DNA from: Oxalobacter sp.
GTDB lineage: Bacteria; Pseudomonadota; Gammaproteobacteria; Burkholderiales; Burkholderiaceae_D
DNA: 64,000 nt
Reading direction: 5' to 3'
Assembly: GCA_003605115.1 (NCBI GenBank)
Contig: QZKY01000006.1
Coordinates: 1 to 64,000, forward strand
Shown here: piece by piece, positions 38,281 through 47,753 of the stretch
Layout: each line of letters starts with the position of its first letter
How positions within the stretch are numbered: the first letter of the stretch is position 1
Made by a program: the position numbers and the translations under genes
Notes under the pieces: generated by a model
What the model was told of the DNA's origin: nothing
Database searches by the model: none
Seen by the model: the letters and a program-made list of their open reading frames with translations, nothing else

Positions 38281-38952
38281 TTACTCCAGCCGAAATGGAA
38301 TGGCCAGTAGATACCACTCGGAGACGGGTTGAAAACTGATGGTGGCGGGGTGAAAGCGCCATTGTTTGACTGCGGCGAGGGCGGATTCATCGAGGAGGGG
38401 ATATCCGCTGGATTGCTTGATCTGGACCGTTTCTGCAGTTCCGTCTGCCTTCACCAGAATGTGCAGCAAGACGGTGCCCTCTTCTCCCTGGCGCCGCGAG
38501 AGTAGCGGGTAAACTGGTTTGCGATTGCTGGTGGCGTAGCCTGCGGGGAGGGATACCCCGGCGTTGCCAGCGGTCGCAAATGCGTCGCGCGAATCGGACG
38601 CGTTGAGTGGGTTTGACTGGGTCGCAGTGTGCGCGCGCGGCTGCGGTGGCGCGGTTGAATGGTTGTCAGCGAGGTGAGACGCATCTTGTCGCATGACAGA
38701 TGACGCGGCTTCGGCGGAGGATGATTTCCCCGATGCCAAAACGACGGAGAGTGCAGATTGTCCATTCTGGGTTGCAGAACTGCCGACGCCAGCATACAAA
38801 ACGATGCCAAACGCGACCGCATGGAACAAAAGAGACGCACCAATGGCTGTGCGATTGAGGGGACGCCTTTGCAGCCAGGTCGGCGCAGAAGCGGGCTGGA
38901 CGTCAGCGTCCCGGTTCTGCGATGAAGGCTTAGGGGCGCAAACCGAGCACAT
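38281..38952 (-). CDS. TonB C-terminal domain protein (energy-transducer-like)
   Basis: Predicted inner-membrane protein of the TonB type. From the ATG at 38952 it has 223 residues: a short cytoplasmic part, one membrane helix (about 35-54, [20 protein letters not shown]), a Ser/Ala/Pro-rich spacer and a C-terminal TonB domain (about 140-223: [20 protein letters not shown] ending in FRLE). The spacer is shorter and less proline-rich than in classical TonB. The start overlaps the end of dapB by 23 bp. Longer frames would lie wholly on dapB and are unlikely. No exbB/exbD is nearby, so partners are unknown. Confidence 0.82.
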   Translation of the reverse strand: MCSVCAPKPSSQNRDADVQPASAPTWLQRRPLNRTAIGASLLFHAVAFGIVLYAGVGSSATQNGQSALSVVLASGKSSSAEAASSVMRQDASHLADNHSTAPPQPRAHTATQSNPLNASDSRDAFATAGNAGVSLPAGYATSNRKPVYPLLSRRQGEEGTVLLHILVKADGTAETVQIKQSSGYPLLDESALAAVKQWRFHPATISFQPVSEWYLLAIPFRLE

Positions 38953-39739
38953 CCTGCATGTCATACAGACCAACCTTCTTGTCCGAGAGGAATTGCGCAG
39001 CACGCAAACTACCCGTGGCGTAACTGAGGCGACTCGACGATTTGTGTGAAATCTCGATGCGCTCGCCAATGCCGGCAAACAGCACCGTGTGATCACCGAC
39101 GATATCACCACCGCGAATGGTCGCAAAACCGATTGACGAGGGATCGCGTTCGCCGGTCACGCCTTCGCGGGCGTAGACTGCACAATCCTTGAGATTGCGC
39201 CCGATGGCATCGGCAATCACTTCCCCCATCTTGAGCGCGGTGCCGGAAGGCGCGTCGATTTTGTGACGGTGATGCGCTTCGATGATTTCAATGTCGTAAC
39301 CAGTCGAGAAATTTTTCGCGGCCATTTCCAGCAGCTTCATCGTGACGTTCACGCCCACGCTCATGTTGGGCGCGAATACGACAGCGGTTTTTTTTGCGAA
39401 TTCGGCGATGGCAGCTTTGCCCGCATCTTCAAAGCCGGTGGTGCCGATGATGACCTTGATGCCGCGCTTCGCGCAATAGGCAAGGTGCTCCAGCGTGCCT
39501 TCGGGACGCGTGAAATCGATCAGGTAATCAGCATTCGCCAAACCTTTGGCGAGTTCGTTCTCCACTTTGACACCGCAGGGTTTGCCGAGAAATTGGGCGG
39601 CATCGGTTCCAATGGCTGGAGAACCCGGGACGTCCAGCGCACCCGTCAGCACGACGTCAGGAGATTGCGTGATAGTTTCAATCAGCATGCGGCCCATGCG
39701 TCCGCTGGCACCAGCAACGGCGATTCTTAGTTTTCTCAT
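38930..39739 (-). CDS. dapB: 4-hydroxy-tetrahydrodipicolinate reductase
   Basis: NAD(P)H-dependent reductase of the diaminopimelate/lysine pathway. The 269-residue length is typical. The nucleotide-binding GASGRMGR is at 10-17, and the active-site stretch [15 protein letters not shown] carries the catalytic His and Lys. It lies 30 bp after bamE in the same direction, a conserved order (fur/bamE-dapB) in betaproteobacteria. Confidence 0.98.
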   Translation of the reverse strand: MRKLRIAVAGASGRMGRMLIETITQSPDVVLTGALDVPGSPAIGTDAAQFLGKPCGVKVENELAKGLANADYLIDFTRPEGTLEHLAYCAKRGIKVIIGTTGFEDAGKAAIAEFAKKTAVVFAPNMSVGVNVTMKLLEMAAKNFSTGYDIEIIEAHHRHKIDAPSGTALKMGEVIADAIGRNLKDCAVYAREGVTGERDPSSIGFATIRGGDIVGDHTVLFAGIGERIEISHKSSSRLSYATGSLRAAQFLSDKKVGLYDMQDVLGLRP

Positions 39740-39769
39740 GCGCTATCTAATAGTGGGGTTGATCCGGTG

Positions 39770-40321
39770 TCAGGATTTGTTTTTATCCTGGTCTTTCTTT
39801 TGAGCCTTGTCTTTTTCCTGCTTGGGCGTTTTGCCAGACATGTGCAACAGGTATTCGGCTTCGTTTGGTAAGGGTGTGCTTTCAAAGCGTGCCAGGCGAT
39901 TGTCGCTGAAGAAAACGGTGAGCCGGTTTGCAGTGAGCGTCCCATCGCCTTTCAGGAGGCGGAAAATATAGTCCCAGCGCTCGGCATGAAACATATCGTT
40001 GAGCAAGGGCGCACCCAGCAGAAAACGTACTTGTTCTTTGGTCATGCCTTCGCGCAGCTTAGAAGCCATTTCTTGCGAAACAAAGTTGCCTTGCTGGATG
40101 TCGATTTTGTAGGGTGTGAAAATACCGAACCAGCGCTTGGGCGCAGGTGGCGGCGTGTTTTTTGAGTCCATGACCGCTCCCGAAGGCGAAATGGTCTCAA
40201 CCTGGGGTTCTGGGGTCGATGAGCAAGCGCTTAGCGCTGTTGCAACAGCAATCACCGAGGAAAGCACAGCAGCGTGGCGCCAGGAAAAGCGTGAACGCTT
40301 GTGAAAAAGTGACATCGACAT
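39770..40321 (-). CDS. bamE: outer membrane assembly lipoprotein BamE (SmpA/OmlA)
   Basis: Small lipoprotein of the BAM complex for outer-membrane protein insertion. The signal sequence has lipobox ALSAC with lipidated Cys33. The conserved BamE core is QGNFVSQEMASKLREGMTKEQVRFLLGAPLLND, read in parts at about residues 77-110. The 183 residues are longer than E. coli BamE because of a Lys/Gln/Asp-rich tail (KTPKQEKDKAQKKDQDKN). It is divergent from fur with 134 bp between starts. Confidence 0.95.
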   Translation of the reverse strand: MSMSLFHKRSRFSWRHAAVLSSVIAVATALSACSSTPEPQVETISPSGAVMDSKNTPPPAPKRWFGIFTPYKIDIQQGNFVSQEMASKLREGMTKEQVRFLLGAPLLNDMFHAERWDYIFRLLKGDGTLTANRLTVFFSDNRLARFESTPLPNEAEYLLHMSGKTPKQEKDKAQKKDQDKNKS

Positions 40322-40455
40322 GGGTAAAGGGAATCCAAAAAGGGAATCGTAGGGAAATCAGTGAAGCCAAAGGTCGAAACATTATATGATAAAGGACTTG
40401 TCGCTAATACGACCAACTGCTGTTTTCTCTACCTCACTTCTTCACCCTACGCAAA

Positions 40456-40887
40456 ATGGACGATAAATCGCTCGGATTCAAGGCAAGTGGCCTTAAGGCA
40501 ACGCTCCCCCGGTTGAAAATCCTCGAAATCTTTCAGAAAAATCAGGATCGGCACCTGGCGGCGGAAGATATTTACAAAATTCTGCTCGCCGAGAATATGG
40601 AAGTGGGCTTGGCTACGGTTTATCGGGTATTGACGCAATTTGAGCAGGCTGGCTTGCTGAGACGGAATTTCTTTGAAACTGGCAAGGCCATTTACGAACT
40701 CAATGAAGGCGAGCACCATGACCACATTATTTGTCTGGATTGCGGGCAGGTCGAAGAATTCCATGATGCGGAAATCGAGCAACTCAAGCAGAAAATTGCG
40801 CGGGAGCGCGGGTTTGAATTGGTGGATCACTCGCTTGTCCTGTACGGCACTTGTCTGAAAGACGATTGCCCGCATCGCAAGAAATAA
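40456..40887 (+). CDS. fur: ferric uptake regulator Fur
   Basis: Iron-responsive repressor that binds Fur boxes when charged with Fe2+. The 143-residue protein has an N-terminal winged helix (recognition region [18 protein letters not shown], 51-68) and the metal/dimer part: HHDH at 87-90, Cys93 and Cys96 in CLDCG, and C133/C138 near the C-terminus. It probably controls the hemP/Feo block about 8 kb away, where a Fur box is present. It is divergent from bamE, as in many proteobacteria. Confidence 0.98.
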   Translation: MDDKSLGFKASGLKATLPRLKILEIFQKNQDRHLAAEDIYKILLAENMEVGLATVYRVLTQFEQAGLLRRNFFETGKAIYELNEGEHHDHIICLDCGQVEEFHDAEIEQLKQKIARERGFELVDHSLVLYGTCLKDDCPHRKK

Positions 40888-40907
40888 ACTTTTGAAGTGA
40901 GCGTGCC

Positions 40908-41714
40908 ATGAATGTGTACACCGCAGACTTGCTTGAAACAATCCGTCGTACTTCACCGCTGATTCACAACATCACCAATTACGTGGTGATGAACAGCTCC
41001 GCCAACATCCTGCTCGCAGCAGGCGCATCGCCGGTGATGGCGCATTGCCAGGCTGAAGTGGAAGAAATGGTGTCTTTCGCCGGCGCGCTGGTGCTGAATA
41101 TCGGCACGTTGCAAGAGGATTGGGTGGCGTCGATGATCCTTGCTGCAAAAGCGGCTAACCAGAAAGGCATTCCGGTCGTGCTCGATCCGGTCGGATCGGG
41201 GGCAACGAGGTTGCGCACCGAAGCCGTCAAGCGCATCTTGCGCGAAAGTCGCGTCACGGTGTTGCGCGGCAATGCGTCGGAAATTTTTTCCCTCCAGTCT
41301 GCGGACGTCAAAACAAAAGGCGTGGATTCGTCACTCGATTTTTCCGACGAGATGATCGAAGCGGCGAAGGCGATGGCGAGCGACTTGCAATGCGTGGTCG
41401 CGATCTCCGGAGCCGTGGATTGCATTACGGATGGTGCGCGCGTGTTTCGTGTGGCGAATGGTCATCCGTTGATGACGAAAGTGACGGGGATGGGCTGCGG
41501 CTTGTCTTCTATTGTCGGGGCATTTTGCGCAGTCGATCCTTCTGATCCTGCGAAAGCGACAGCGGCAGCGTTTGGGTATTACGGTTTGTGCGGCGATTTG
41601 GCCGTGAAAGTAAGCGACACTCCCGGCAGTTTCGCAGTGGCATTTGTCGATCAGCTTTACATGGTTGGCAGATCCGAAATCACGCAGCTGTTGAAGCTCA
41701 AGCAAAGCGCTTAG
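40908..41714 (+). CDS. thiM: hydroxyethylthiazole kinase
   Basis: Thiamine salvage enzyme that phosphorylates 4-methyl-5-hydroxyethylthiazole. The 268-residue protein has the family N-terminus PLIHNITNYVVMNSSANILL, a GSGAT loop and the ribokinase-like GMGCGLSSIVGAFCAV. It begins 20 bp after fur and may be read from the fur promoter, an unusual partner. No room exists for a TPP riboswitch in front of it, and no other thiamine gene is in the window. Confidence 0.95.
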   Translation: MNVYTADLLETIRRTSPLIHNITNYVVMNSSANILLAAGASPVMAHCQAEVEEMVSFAGALVLNIGTLQEDWVASMILAAKAANQKGIPVVLDPVGSGATRLRTEAVKRILRESRVTVLRGNASEIFSLQSADVKTKGVDSSLDFSDEMIEAAKAMASDLQCVVAISGAVDCITDGARVFRVANGHPLMTKVTGMGCGLSSIVGAFCAVDPSDPAKATAAAFGYYGLCGDLAVKVSDTPGSFAVAFVDQLYMVGRSEITQLLKLKQSA

Positions 41715-41798
41715 GAAAACAAGCGCGGGAATGGGAGAAACAAAAAAGAGACGCTCATTGCTTTTGCGCCCCTTTTGCTGTTACGCATTGCGGCATCC

Positions 41799-42461
41799 TT
41801 ACCGTACCCACACGGTCAAGTCTTCCAGCGATTGACGCGTCTTTTGGGGTTGCGGTTTATTGCGGTAGCCGAAAGCCACCATCACCGCCAAGCCGAAATT
41901 TTTCCTGTCCAACACACTGGCGTTGGCGAGCACGGTTTCCGTTGCTTCCTGATCGTAGCCTTCAATGGCGCAAGAGTCGATGCCGATCATGGCCGCGACG
42001 GTCATCATGTTGCCGAGCGCGATGTAAGCTTGTTTGCAGGCCCAGTCGAACAGTGAGCGTGGACTTTCCAGCAGGCGCAGGTCATGCTCCTGAAACTTCT
42101 GGTAGCGATCGCGTTTCATTTTGATGACATCTTCCGGAAGTTTTTGCACGTCGCGCATGAAATGATCGACGTAAGCGGAATCAAAGCGCATGTCGTCTTT
42201 TCGGCAGAGGATCGCCACATAGTGGCTGGCAGTTGGCAAGTGGCCTTGCGCGCCCCACGTCACCGCTTTGAGCTTCGCGCGCAGTTCCGGATTTTGAATG
42301 ACGACAAAGCGCCAAGGTTCAAATCCGAAAGAACTGGGGGAAAGTCGCCCCGCTTCCAGGATGAATTGAAAATCTTCATCGGAAATTTTTTTGTCCGGGT
42401 CGAATTGCTTGCAAGCGTGACGAAATTGAAAAGCACCAAGAATGGCTTCTTTGGTCAGCAT
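41799..42461 (-). CDS. NAD(P)H-dependent oxidoreductase, nitroreductase family (NfsB-like)
   Basis: FMN-dependent flavoprotein that reduces nitro compounds or quinones. The 220-residue protein has the family N-terminus AFQFRHACKQFDPDKKIS (arginine of the FMN site), SPSSFGFEPWRFVVI and the C-terminal GYRNKPQPQKTR. It lies 46 bp downstream of a CBS-domain gene with the same direction. Physiological substrate unknown. Confidence 0.92.
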   Translation of the reverse strand: MLTKEAILGAFQFRHACKQFDPDKKISDEDFQFILEAGRLSPSSFGFEPWRFVVIQNPELRAKLKAVTWGAQGHLPTASHYVAILCRKDDMRFDSAYVDHFMRDVQKLPEDVIKMKRDRYQKFQEHDLRLLESPRSLFDWACKQAYIALGNMMTVAAMIGIDSCAIEGYDQEATETVLANASVLDRKNFGLAVMVAFGYRNKPQPQKTRQSLEDLTVWVR

Positions 42462-42507
42462 GGGTGTCTCCAGTCGATGTTGAAAAAGGCAGGCGGGGAC
42501 GATCAGC

Positions 42508-42909
42508 CTACTTGAAAATATTTCTCATGATATCGCGCCAACTGAGAATGCCGACAGGCTTGAAATCTTTATCGACGATGGGAATGCAGGAAATGCGGTG
42601 TGTGTTGAAAAGATTCACCGCATCTTTAACGGTGGCCGTGAGGGGGAGGGTGATCGGTTTGCGGGTCATGATTTGATGCACCCGCTTGTTCAGGGTCGCG
42701 GCATCCTTGTAGGTTTCCGTCATCGTGCCAATGTTGGGACTGACGGCTTTCAACAGGTCACGATCCGAGACCACCCCGAAAAGCTTCCCCCCCTCAACGA
42801 CCAACAAATGATGGAACTTCGAGTTTTCGAAAATATCCTTGACCACAGACAGCTTGTCATCCATCTCGACGGTGACAACCCGTTTGGTCATGATGTCCTG
42901 GATGAGCAT
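42508..42909 (-). CDS. tandem CBS domain protein
   Basis: Small soluble protein of 133 residues made of two CBS domains (a Bateman module): IMTKRVVTVEMDDKLSVVKD at the start and IMTRKPITLPLTATVKDAVN in the second half. Such modules bind adenosine nucleotides and regulate partner enzymes. No catalytic domain is attached. AAAGGAG lies before the ATG. It lies between the two nitroreductase genes; whether they work together is unknown. Confidence 0.93.
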   Translation of the reverse strand: MLIQDIMTKRVVTVEMDDKLSVVKDIFENSKFHHLLVVEGGKLFGVVSDRDLLKAVSPNIGTMTETYKDAATLNKRVHQIMTRKPITLPLTATVKDAVNLFNTHRISCIPIVDKDFKPVGILSWRDIMRNIFK

Positions 42910-43056
42910 GGTGAACTCCTTTCTGGAGAGTTTTTGCGATTCTTCTGACTAAATTATATGCACAAATGGAATTATTTCCTAAGGGAATTTTTCCATAAGG
43001 GAACCCATCGTGTCCGAGGCGCATCTGATGATTTCTTTGCTTCGGAGGCATGGTTT

Positions 43057-43647
43057 TCAGGGGAATTTGAAAAGTCCCTCACACACAATGCTGGACAGGG
43101 GTTTGCGCTCGTTGGGGAATTCTCGTATCTGCAGCGCTTCGGGCAAGTTTTCGATTTTGCCGGGCTTGCCAATGGCGGCCATCGCCTCTACGGCGAAGCC
43201 GTCAGGGATGTTCAGTTCCGCTTTGGCACGGGTATAGTTGAACCCCTGCATGCCATGCATAACGTAGCCCTTGAGGAATCCCTGAAGCGCCAGGTTTTCC
43301 CAGGCGGCTCCGGTGTCGAAAGAATGGGTGATCGAAGCTTTGCCGTTATGGTCGAAAGTGGTCTTCGACACAAAAACGAGCAGCGCCGCGGCATGTTGTG
43401 CCCAGACGCGGTTGGCATCTACCAGCAAGTCGAGAAACAGCGGCCAGTCGGCGCTTTCGCGCGTCGCATATAGGATGCGCCAGGGCTGATTGTTGTTTGA
43501 GGAAGGTGCCCAGCGCGCCGCTTCGAATAAAACCATGAGATCGCTCATCGGGATGGATTCCCCAGACATGGCGCGCGGCGACCAGCGATCAGCAAAGAGG
43601 CTGTCGACAGGATGTTCAACGGTGCGGCGCAGGCTTCCTTTCATCAT
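43057..43647 (-). CDS. nitroreductase family protein
   Basis: Second FMN-type nitroreductase, 196 residues, distinct from the one at 41799. Typical motifs are LFEAARWAPSSNNNQPWRILYA and the C-terminal catalytic-site-like AAIGKPGKIENLP. It appears to be of the shorter subgroup related to YdjA/NfnB-like proteins. It probably forms a unit with the downstream CBS and nitroreductase genes, although 147 bp separate it from the CBS gene. Substrate unknown. Confidence 0.88.
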   Translation of the reverse strand: MMKGSLRRTVEHPVDSLFADRWSPRAMSGESIPMSDLMVLFEAARWAPSSNNNQPWRILYATRESADWPLFLDLLVDANRVWAQHAAALLVFVSKTTFDHNGKASITHSFDTGAAWENLALQGFLKGYVMHGMQGFNYTRAKAELNIPDGFAVEAMAAIGKPGKIENLPEALQIREFPNERKPLSSIVCEGLFKFP

Positions 43648-43849
43648 GGTGATCCTTTCAGAATGTGTGCATAAAGGGTAGGGCGTGCTGGGGTGGCGGG
43701 TGACTAATCATATCGCTTCTGTTGGCAGGGTAGGAAAACTGAATTTTGTCGTGCACACGGGCGTATCGAAACCGCATCATTAAAAAACAGGAAAGGGCAG
43801 CAAGGACAGTGGTATATTGACACGGTTTTATTGTCGGTTCGAGGATGTC

Positions 43850-44782
43850 ATGAAGGTTGCACTGATAGGACAACAGGATTTTGGCAAGGCAGTGATGGAG
43901 GCTTTTCTGGCGCGAGGCGATGAAGTCGTCGGCGTGTTTGTTGCACCGGAAAAGGAAGGTGCCAAGGCTGATCCGCTGAGGGTGGCAGCACAGCAGAAGG
44001 GGATCAAGGTATTCCAGTTACCCAACCTGACGGGTGATGCGGCGAAAGAATTGTTAAGAAACCTGAATGCCGACATCGGTATCATGGCTTACGTGCTGCA
44101 ATTTGCCCCGCAAGATTTCGTGAACATCCCGAAGCACGGTTCGATTCAATATCACCCTTCCCTGTTACCGAAATACCGTGGGCCAAGTTCGATCAATTGG
44201 CCCATTGTGTGCGGAGAAGCAGAAACGGGCATTACCATTTTCAGGCCAGTGGATGGACTGGATGAAGGCCCCGTGGTGCTGCAAAAAGCCATTCCGATTC
44301 AGCCGGACGATACACTCGGGAGCGTTTATTTTGAAAAGCTTTTCCCGATGGGCGTACAAGCTTTGCTGGAGGCGGCCGATCTAGTGGTGGCGGGCAGGCA
44401 TACTGAGCATGTACAGGACGAGAATCGTGCAAGTTACGAAGGCTGGCTGCGTTCTGCGGAAGCCAAAATTAACTGGAGCAATCACGTTAACCATGTGTAC
44501 AACCTGATTCGGGGTTGCAACCCCGTTCCTGGCGCGTGGACGACATTGAACGGAAAAAAGCTGAACATCATGGAGTCGAAAAAACATTTGTTTCGAACCT
44601 TTGCTGGAGTAAAAGGCAAGGTTGGAACGATATCCGAAATCGGCGACAAGAGTATTTTTGTAACGGCGCAAGGCGGACAAATCGAAATTTTTACGATTCG
44701 CGTAGATGAAGGTAGAAAAATGCCTGCTGCCGATTACGCGCGGCAGGAAGGGTTAAGCGTTGGCACACAGCTGGGAAGCTGA
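43850..44782 (+). CDS. formyltransferase-fold protein, 10-formyl-THF dehydrogenase hydrolase-domain-like
   Basis: 310-residue protein from the ATG at 43850 (GAGG ribosome site). The N-terminal formyltransferase fold (MKVALIGQQDFGKAVMEAF) and the HPSLLPKYRGPSSINWP loop resemble the hydrolase domain of eukaryotic 10-formyltetrahydrofolate dehydrogenase (ALDH1L1) more than Met-tRNA formyltransferase: the residue two before the catalytic His is Gln rather than Asn. The conserved Asp is in VDGLDEGPVV. A C-terminal FMT-like domain follows. No aldehyde dehydrogenase or acyl-carrier domain is attached. Possible roles are formyl-THF hydrolysis or formylation of a sugar nucleotide; I cannot decide. Confidence 0.85.
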   Translation: MKVALIGQQDFGKAVMEAFLARGDEVVGVFVAPEKEGAKADPLRVAAQQKGIKVFQLPNLTGDAAKELLRNLNADIGIMAYVLQFAPQDFVNIPKHGSIQYHPSLLPKYRGPSSINWPIVCGEAETGITIFRPVDGLDEGPVVLQKAIPIQPDDTLGSVYFEKLFPMGVQALLEAADLVVAGRHTEHVQDENRASYEGWLRSAEAKINWSNHVNHVYNLIRGCNPVPGAWTTLNGKKLNIMESKKHLFRTFAGVKGKVGTISEIGDKSIFVTAQGGQIEIFTIRVDEGRKMPAADYARQEGLSVGTQLGS

Positions 44783-44859
44783 AGGCGGACGGCGGAACCC
44801 ACTTCGGATAAAACTTAGGCCACTGAATCACCCCATCACACTGCGATTTCAGAAACAAA

Positions 44860-44897
44860 AAAACCAGCGCTTTGCAAGGCTGCATTGCGCTGGTTCC
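44860..44897 (-). terminator. terminator of the feo operon
   Basis: AACCAGCGC (44862-44870) pairs with GCGCTGGTT (44887-44895). On the minus strand the stem is followed by a run of seven T, just after feoC. Confidence 0.85.
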
Positions 44898-44929
44898 GCA
44901 GTTGCGGCAAGGCTCACCGCTCTGGTGTT

Positions 44930-45166
44930 CTAATTATCGCGCGCAGACCCAACCCAATCGTAAATTTCAATCGTCTCTGGTCGGCATTGGCAACACCCGC
45001 CGCCGCACGGTGTACCCGAAGGCAGTCGCTGCACCAAGCCTTTGCGTTCCAGGATTGCCAGCATGTTGCGCAGTGCGTCAGGCGAGGTGTTAAGCGTTTG
45101 CGCCATGTCATGAATGCTGTCACGACGGCGTTGTTTGAGATGGTCGCTGATGCGCTGAAGAATCAT
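44930..45166 (-). CDS. feoC: FeoC-like transcriptional regulator / Feo accessory protein
   Basis: Small 78-residue protein with a predicted winged-helix fold (MILQRISDHLKQRRRDSIHD ... ALRNMLAILERKGLVQRL) followed by a cysteine cluster, Cys54, 58, 59 and 61, in CGGGCCQC, as in FeoC proteins that may bind iron or an Fe-S cluster. The stop of feoB overlaps or touches its start. It ends at a strong terminator, closing the operon. A longer upstream frame lies on feoB and is not used. Confidence 0.87.
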   Translation of the reverse strand: MILQRISDHLKQRRRDSIHDMAQTLNTSPDALRNMLAILERKGLVQRLPSGTPCGGGCCQCRPETIEIYDWVGSARDN

Positions 45167-45167
45167 C

Positions 45168-47504
45168 TTAAGCCCTCTGCGGTTCGGGGTGAAGTAAAGC
45201 GACTTCGGCTTGCCCCATGCGTCGCATGACAAACAATGTGGTCGCGAAAGCGGCGCTCACCAGGCCGAGCCAGAACAACGATTGCACGGGATGCGCCGAG
45301 AAAGTGGCGAGTTGATAGCAGAGCGTTGCAATGCCATAAGCCAGACCGGTTGTCCAGAGAGACACGAAAATTGTCCAGCGTACCCCGCTTTCCTGATACA
45401 CCGCAGCAACCGCAGCAGCGCAGGGAAAGTACAGCAGGATGAAGACCATGTAGGCAAATGCGCCCGCTGCGCCATCAAAGCGTGCCTGCATGGCGCCAAA
45501 GGTGGCTGTGGAAACTTCCAGTTCCTTAGCTGCGCCGGTGGGGTCATTGAGATCGGCCACCACAATGCCAACCGGGTCGCGCCACTTGCCGAAGGCTTCA
45601 CTCAACTTTTCCGGAATGGTGGCAAACGCAGCCGATACTTTTTGGGCGAGGCTGAAGGCTTCTTCTTTCTTTTCAAGATCGTCGGCAGCCGCGCTGTTCT
45701 CTGCCAGCGATTTGTACGTGGCATTGAGGGTGCCTACCGTCGCTTCCTTGGCCAGGATGCCGGTGAAGATGCCTACGGCAGCAGGCCAGTTTTCTTGCGT
45801 GAGTCCCAATGGCGAAAAAGCGGGCGCGATGCTGCGGCCGATTGACGCCAGCACCGAACGATCGCTGTCTTCATTGCCGAAGCTGCCATTCGTTCCCACC
45901 GAGTTTAAGACGTTCAGCACCAGTACCATTGGGACGATGATACGTCCCGCACGGAAAATGAAGCTCTTGAGACGATCCCAGGTGTGGCGCAATACGCCTT
46001 TCAGGGTGGGAAGATGGTAGGGCGGGAGTTCCATGATGAATGGGGTGATCTCACCTTTCAGCAAAGTACGCTTGAGTGCCAGACCCGTGATGATGGCGGC
46101 GGCAAAGCCCATCAAATACAGGGCGAACACGGCGTTTTGCGCGTGCTGCGGGAAAAAGGCGGCAGCGAACAATAAATAAACGGGCAGTCGCGCACCGCAA
46201 GACATGAACGGTGCCATCGCAATCGCCATCAACCTGTCGCGTCGGTGTTCCAGGGTGCGGGTCGCCATGACGGCGGGGACATTGCAGCCGAAGCCGACAA
46301 TCAGGGGGACAAAGGATTTTCCTGGCAAACCGATCCACCGCATGAATCTGTCCATCACGAAGGCCGCGCGTGCCATGTATCCCGAGTCTTCCAGGAAAGA
46401 TAGAAAAAGATAAAGAAAACCGATAATCGGAATAAAGGTGGCCACCGTTTGAATGCCACCGCCGATGCCTTTTGCGAGCAAGAAGGTCAACCATTGCGGC
46501 AAACCGAGGGCACCCAGCCATTCCGTGAGGCCATCGACCAGGAAAGCGCCGACGAACTGTTCAAAGAAATCGATGAATGCCCCGCCAAGCTGAATGGTGA
46601 ACATGAACATGCCATACATCATGAGCAAGAAAATTGGGATGCCAAGAAAGCGGTTGAGCACGATGCGATCAATGCGATCGGTTACATCCCGTTTCACAAG
46701 GCGCTTGCCGGTGACGGCCATATTGGCAAGGCGATTGGCCAGCGTGTAGCGGGCGTCCGCCACCATGATGTCGAGATCTTCTCCGATCGTGACCGTGTAT
46801 TGTGCGGCGATATCGACAGTGGACGGGTCGCAGGCCTGTTGCACCAGCTTGTCTCCTTCAATCAATCGCGTTGCCAGCCAACGCGGCGAGATGCGCGAGG
46901 CAAGCGGAAGGGGTTGCAGACGTTGAGACAATTCGGTGATGGCGGACTCCAGCGGGTCGGGATACATGACACGCAGCGTGGGGCGAGCCAGATTCTGCGC
47001 CGCCTTGACTACTGTAGATTTTAATTCGCTCAACCCTTTTTCTTTGGACGCCACGACGGACACGACTGGGCAACCCAATTGCGCAGCCAGCGATTCGGTG
47101 TTGACTTGCAAGCCTTTGGATTCGGCCACGTCGATCATGTTGAGCGCCACCACAACAGGAACGCCCATTTCCAGCAGTTGAATTGTGAGAAAGAGGTTGC
47201 GCTCGAGATTGGAGGCATCAACAATGTTGACGAAGAGCGTTGCAACACCACTGTGAATGGTATCGCGCGCAATTTTCTCATCAACGGAGGTTGCTTCATC
47301 CACGACGTCGAGCGAATAAATGCCAGGCAAATCGACGATCTCAATTTGCATGTTATCGACGCGGAGTTCACCGCTCTTTTTTTCAACAGTGACGCCAGGC
47401 CAGTTGCCGACGCGTTGCTTCGAGCCAGTCAGTGCGTTAAACAGCGTTGTTTTGCCACTGTTGGGATTTCCCACCAGGCCAATCGTAAAATTTTGTTTCA
47501 TCAT
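45168..47504 (-). CDS. feoB: ferrous iron transporter FeoB
   Basis: GTP-dependent inner-membrane Fe2+ importer. The 778-residue protein has an N-terminal G domain (P-loop GNPNSGKTTLFNALTG at 12-27, VEKKSGEL, DLPGIYSL) and a membrane part with about ten helices. The conserved GFGCNVPAVMATRTLEHRRDRLMAIAMAPFMSCGARLPVYLL stretch, here split, carries the Cys and Asn residues of the gate region. Start overlaps feoA stop (ATGA), so the two are coupled. Confidence 0.98.
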   Translation of the reverse strand: MMKQNFTIGLVGNPNSGKTTLFNALTGSKQRVGNWPGVTVEKKSGELRVDNMQIEIVDLPGIYSLDVVDEATSVDEKIARDTIHSGVATLFVNIVDASNLERNLFLTIQLLEMGVPVVVALNMIDVAESKGLQVNTESLAAQLGCPVVSVVASKEKGLSELKSTVVKAAQNLARPTLRVMYPDPLESAITELSQRLQPLPLASRISPRWLATRLIEGDKLVQQACDPSTVDIAAQYTVTIGEDLDIMVADARYTLANRLANMAVTGKRLVKRDVTDRIDRIVLNRFLGIPIFLLMMYGMFMFTIQLGGAFIDFFEQFVGAFLVDGLTEWLGALGLPQWLTFLLAKGIGGGIQTVATFIPIIGFLYLFLSFLEDSGYMARAAFVMDRFMRWIGLPGKSFVPLIVGFGCNVPAVMATRTLEHRRDRLMAIAMAPFMSCGARLPVYLLFAAAFFPQHAQNAVFALYLMGFAAAIITGLALKRTLLKGEITPFIMELPPYHLPTLKGVLRHTWDRLKSFIFRAGRIIVPMVLVLNVLNSVGTNGSFGNEDSDRSVLASIGRSIAPAFSPLGLTQENWPAAVGIFTGILAKEATVGTLNATYKSLAENSAAADDLEKKEEAFSLAQKVSAAFATIPEKLSEAFGKWRDPVGIVVADLNDPTGAAKELEVSTATFGAMQARFDGAAGAFAYMVFILLYFPCAAAVAAVYQESGVRWTIFVSLWTTGLAYGIATLCYQLATFSAHPVQSLFWLGLVSAAFATTLFVMRRMGQAEVALLHPEPQRA

Positions 47505-47731
47505 AATTTCTCCACATGCATCGCGGCTGCTTCTTCCTTTCGCAGCGTCAGCGAAAATCCGCGCACACGGATTTCTACCGGGTCGCCCATTGGCGCAACA
47601 CGCGTGATCTGAAATTCAACGCCGGGGGTGAGTCCCATCGTGAGCAATTTTCGGCGATAGGCACTGTTTGTCTCGGCAAAGTTTTTAATTTTTGCGCGGT
47701 CACCGATTTTGAGTTGTTCGATGCTCGTCAT
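47501..47731 (-). CDS. feoA: FeoA family protein (copy adjacent to feoB)
   Basis: 76-residue SH3-like protein thought to act on FeoB. Motifs LKIGDRAKIKNF and LLTMGLTPGVEFQITRVAPMGDPVEIRVRG are the standard FeoA signature. It overlaps feoB by 4 bp and is preceded by a second FeoA gene, so this operon has two. Confidence 0.94.
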   Translation of the reverse strand: MTSIEQLKIGDRAKIKNFAETNSAYRRKLLTMGLTPGVEFQITRVAPMGDPVEIRVRGFSLTLRKEEAAAMHVEKL

Positions 47732-47753
47732 GTGATGTCTTTCAAAAAAGTTT

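Noticed and set aside
38953-39126. Longer start for the TonB-like protein
   Set aside because: The added residues lie fully on dapB in another frame and look like a shadow (Arg/Cys/Val-rich, no domain).
40888-40907. TPP riboswitch before thiM
   Set aside because: The gap between fur and thiM is only 20 bp, too short for a riboswitch.
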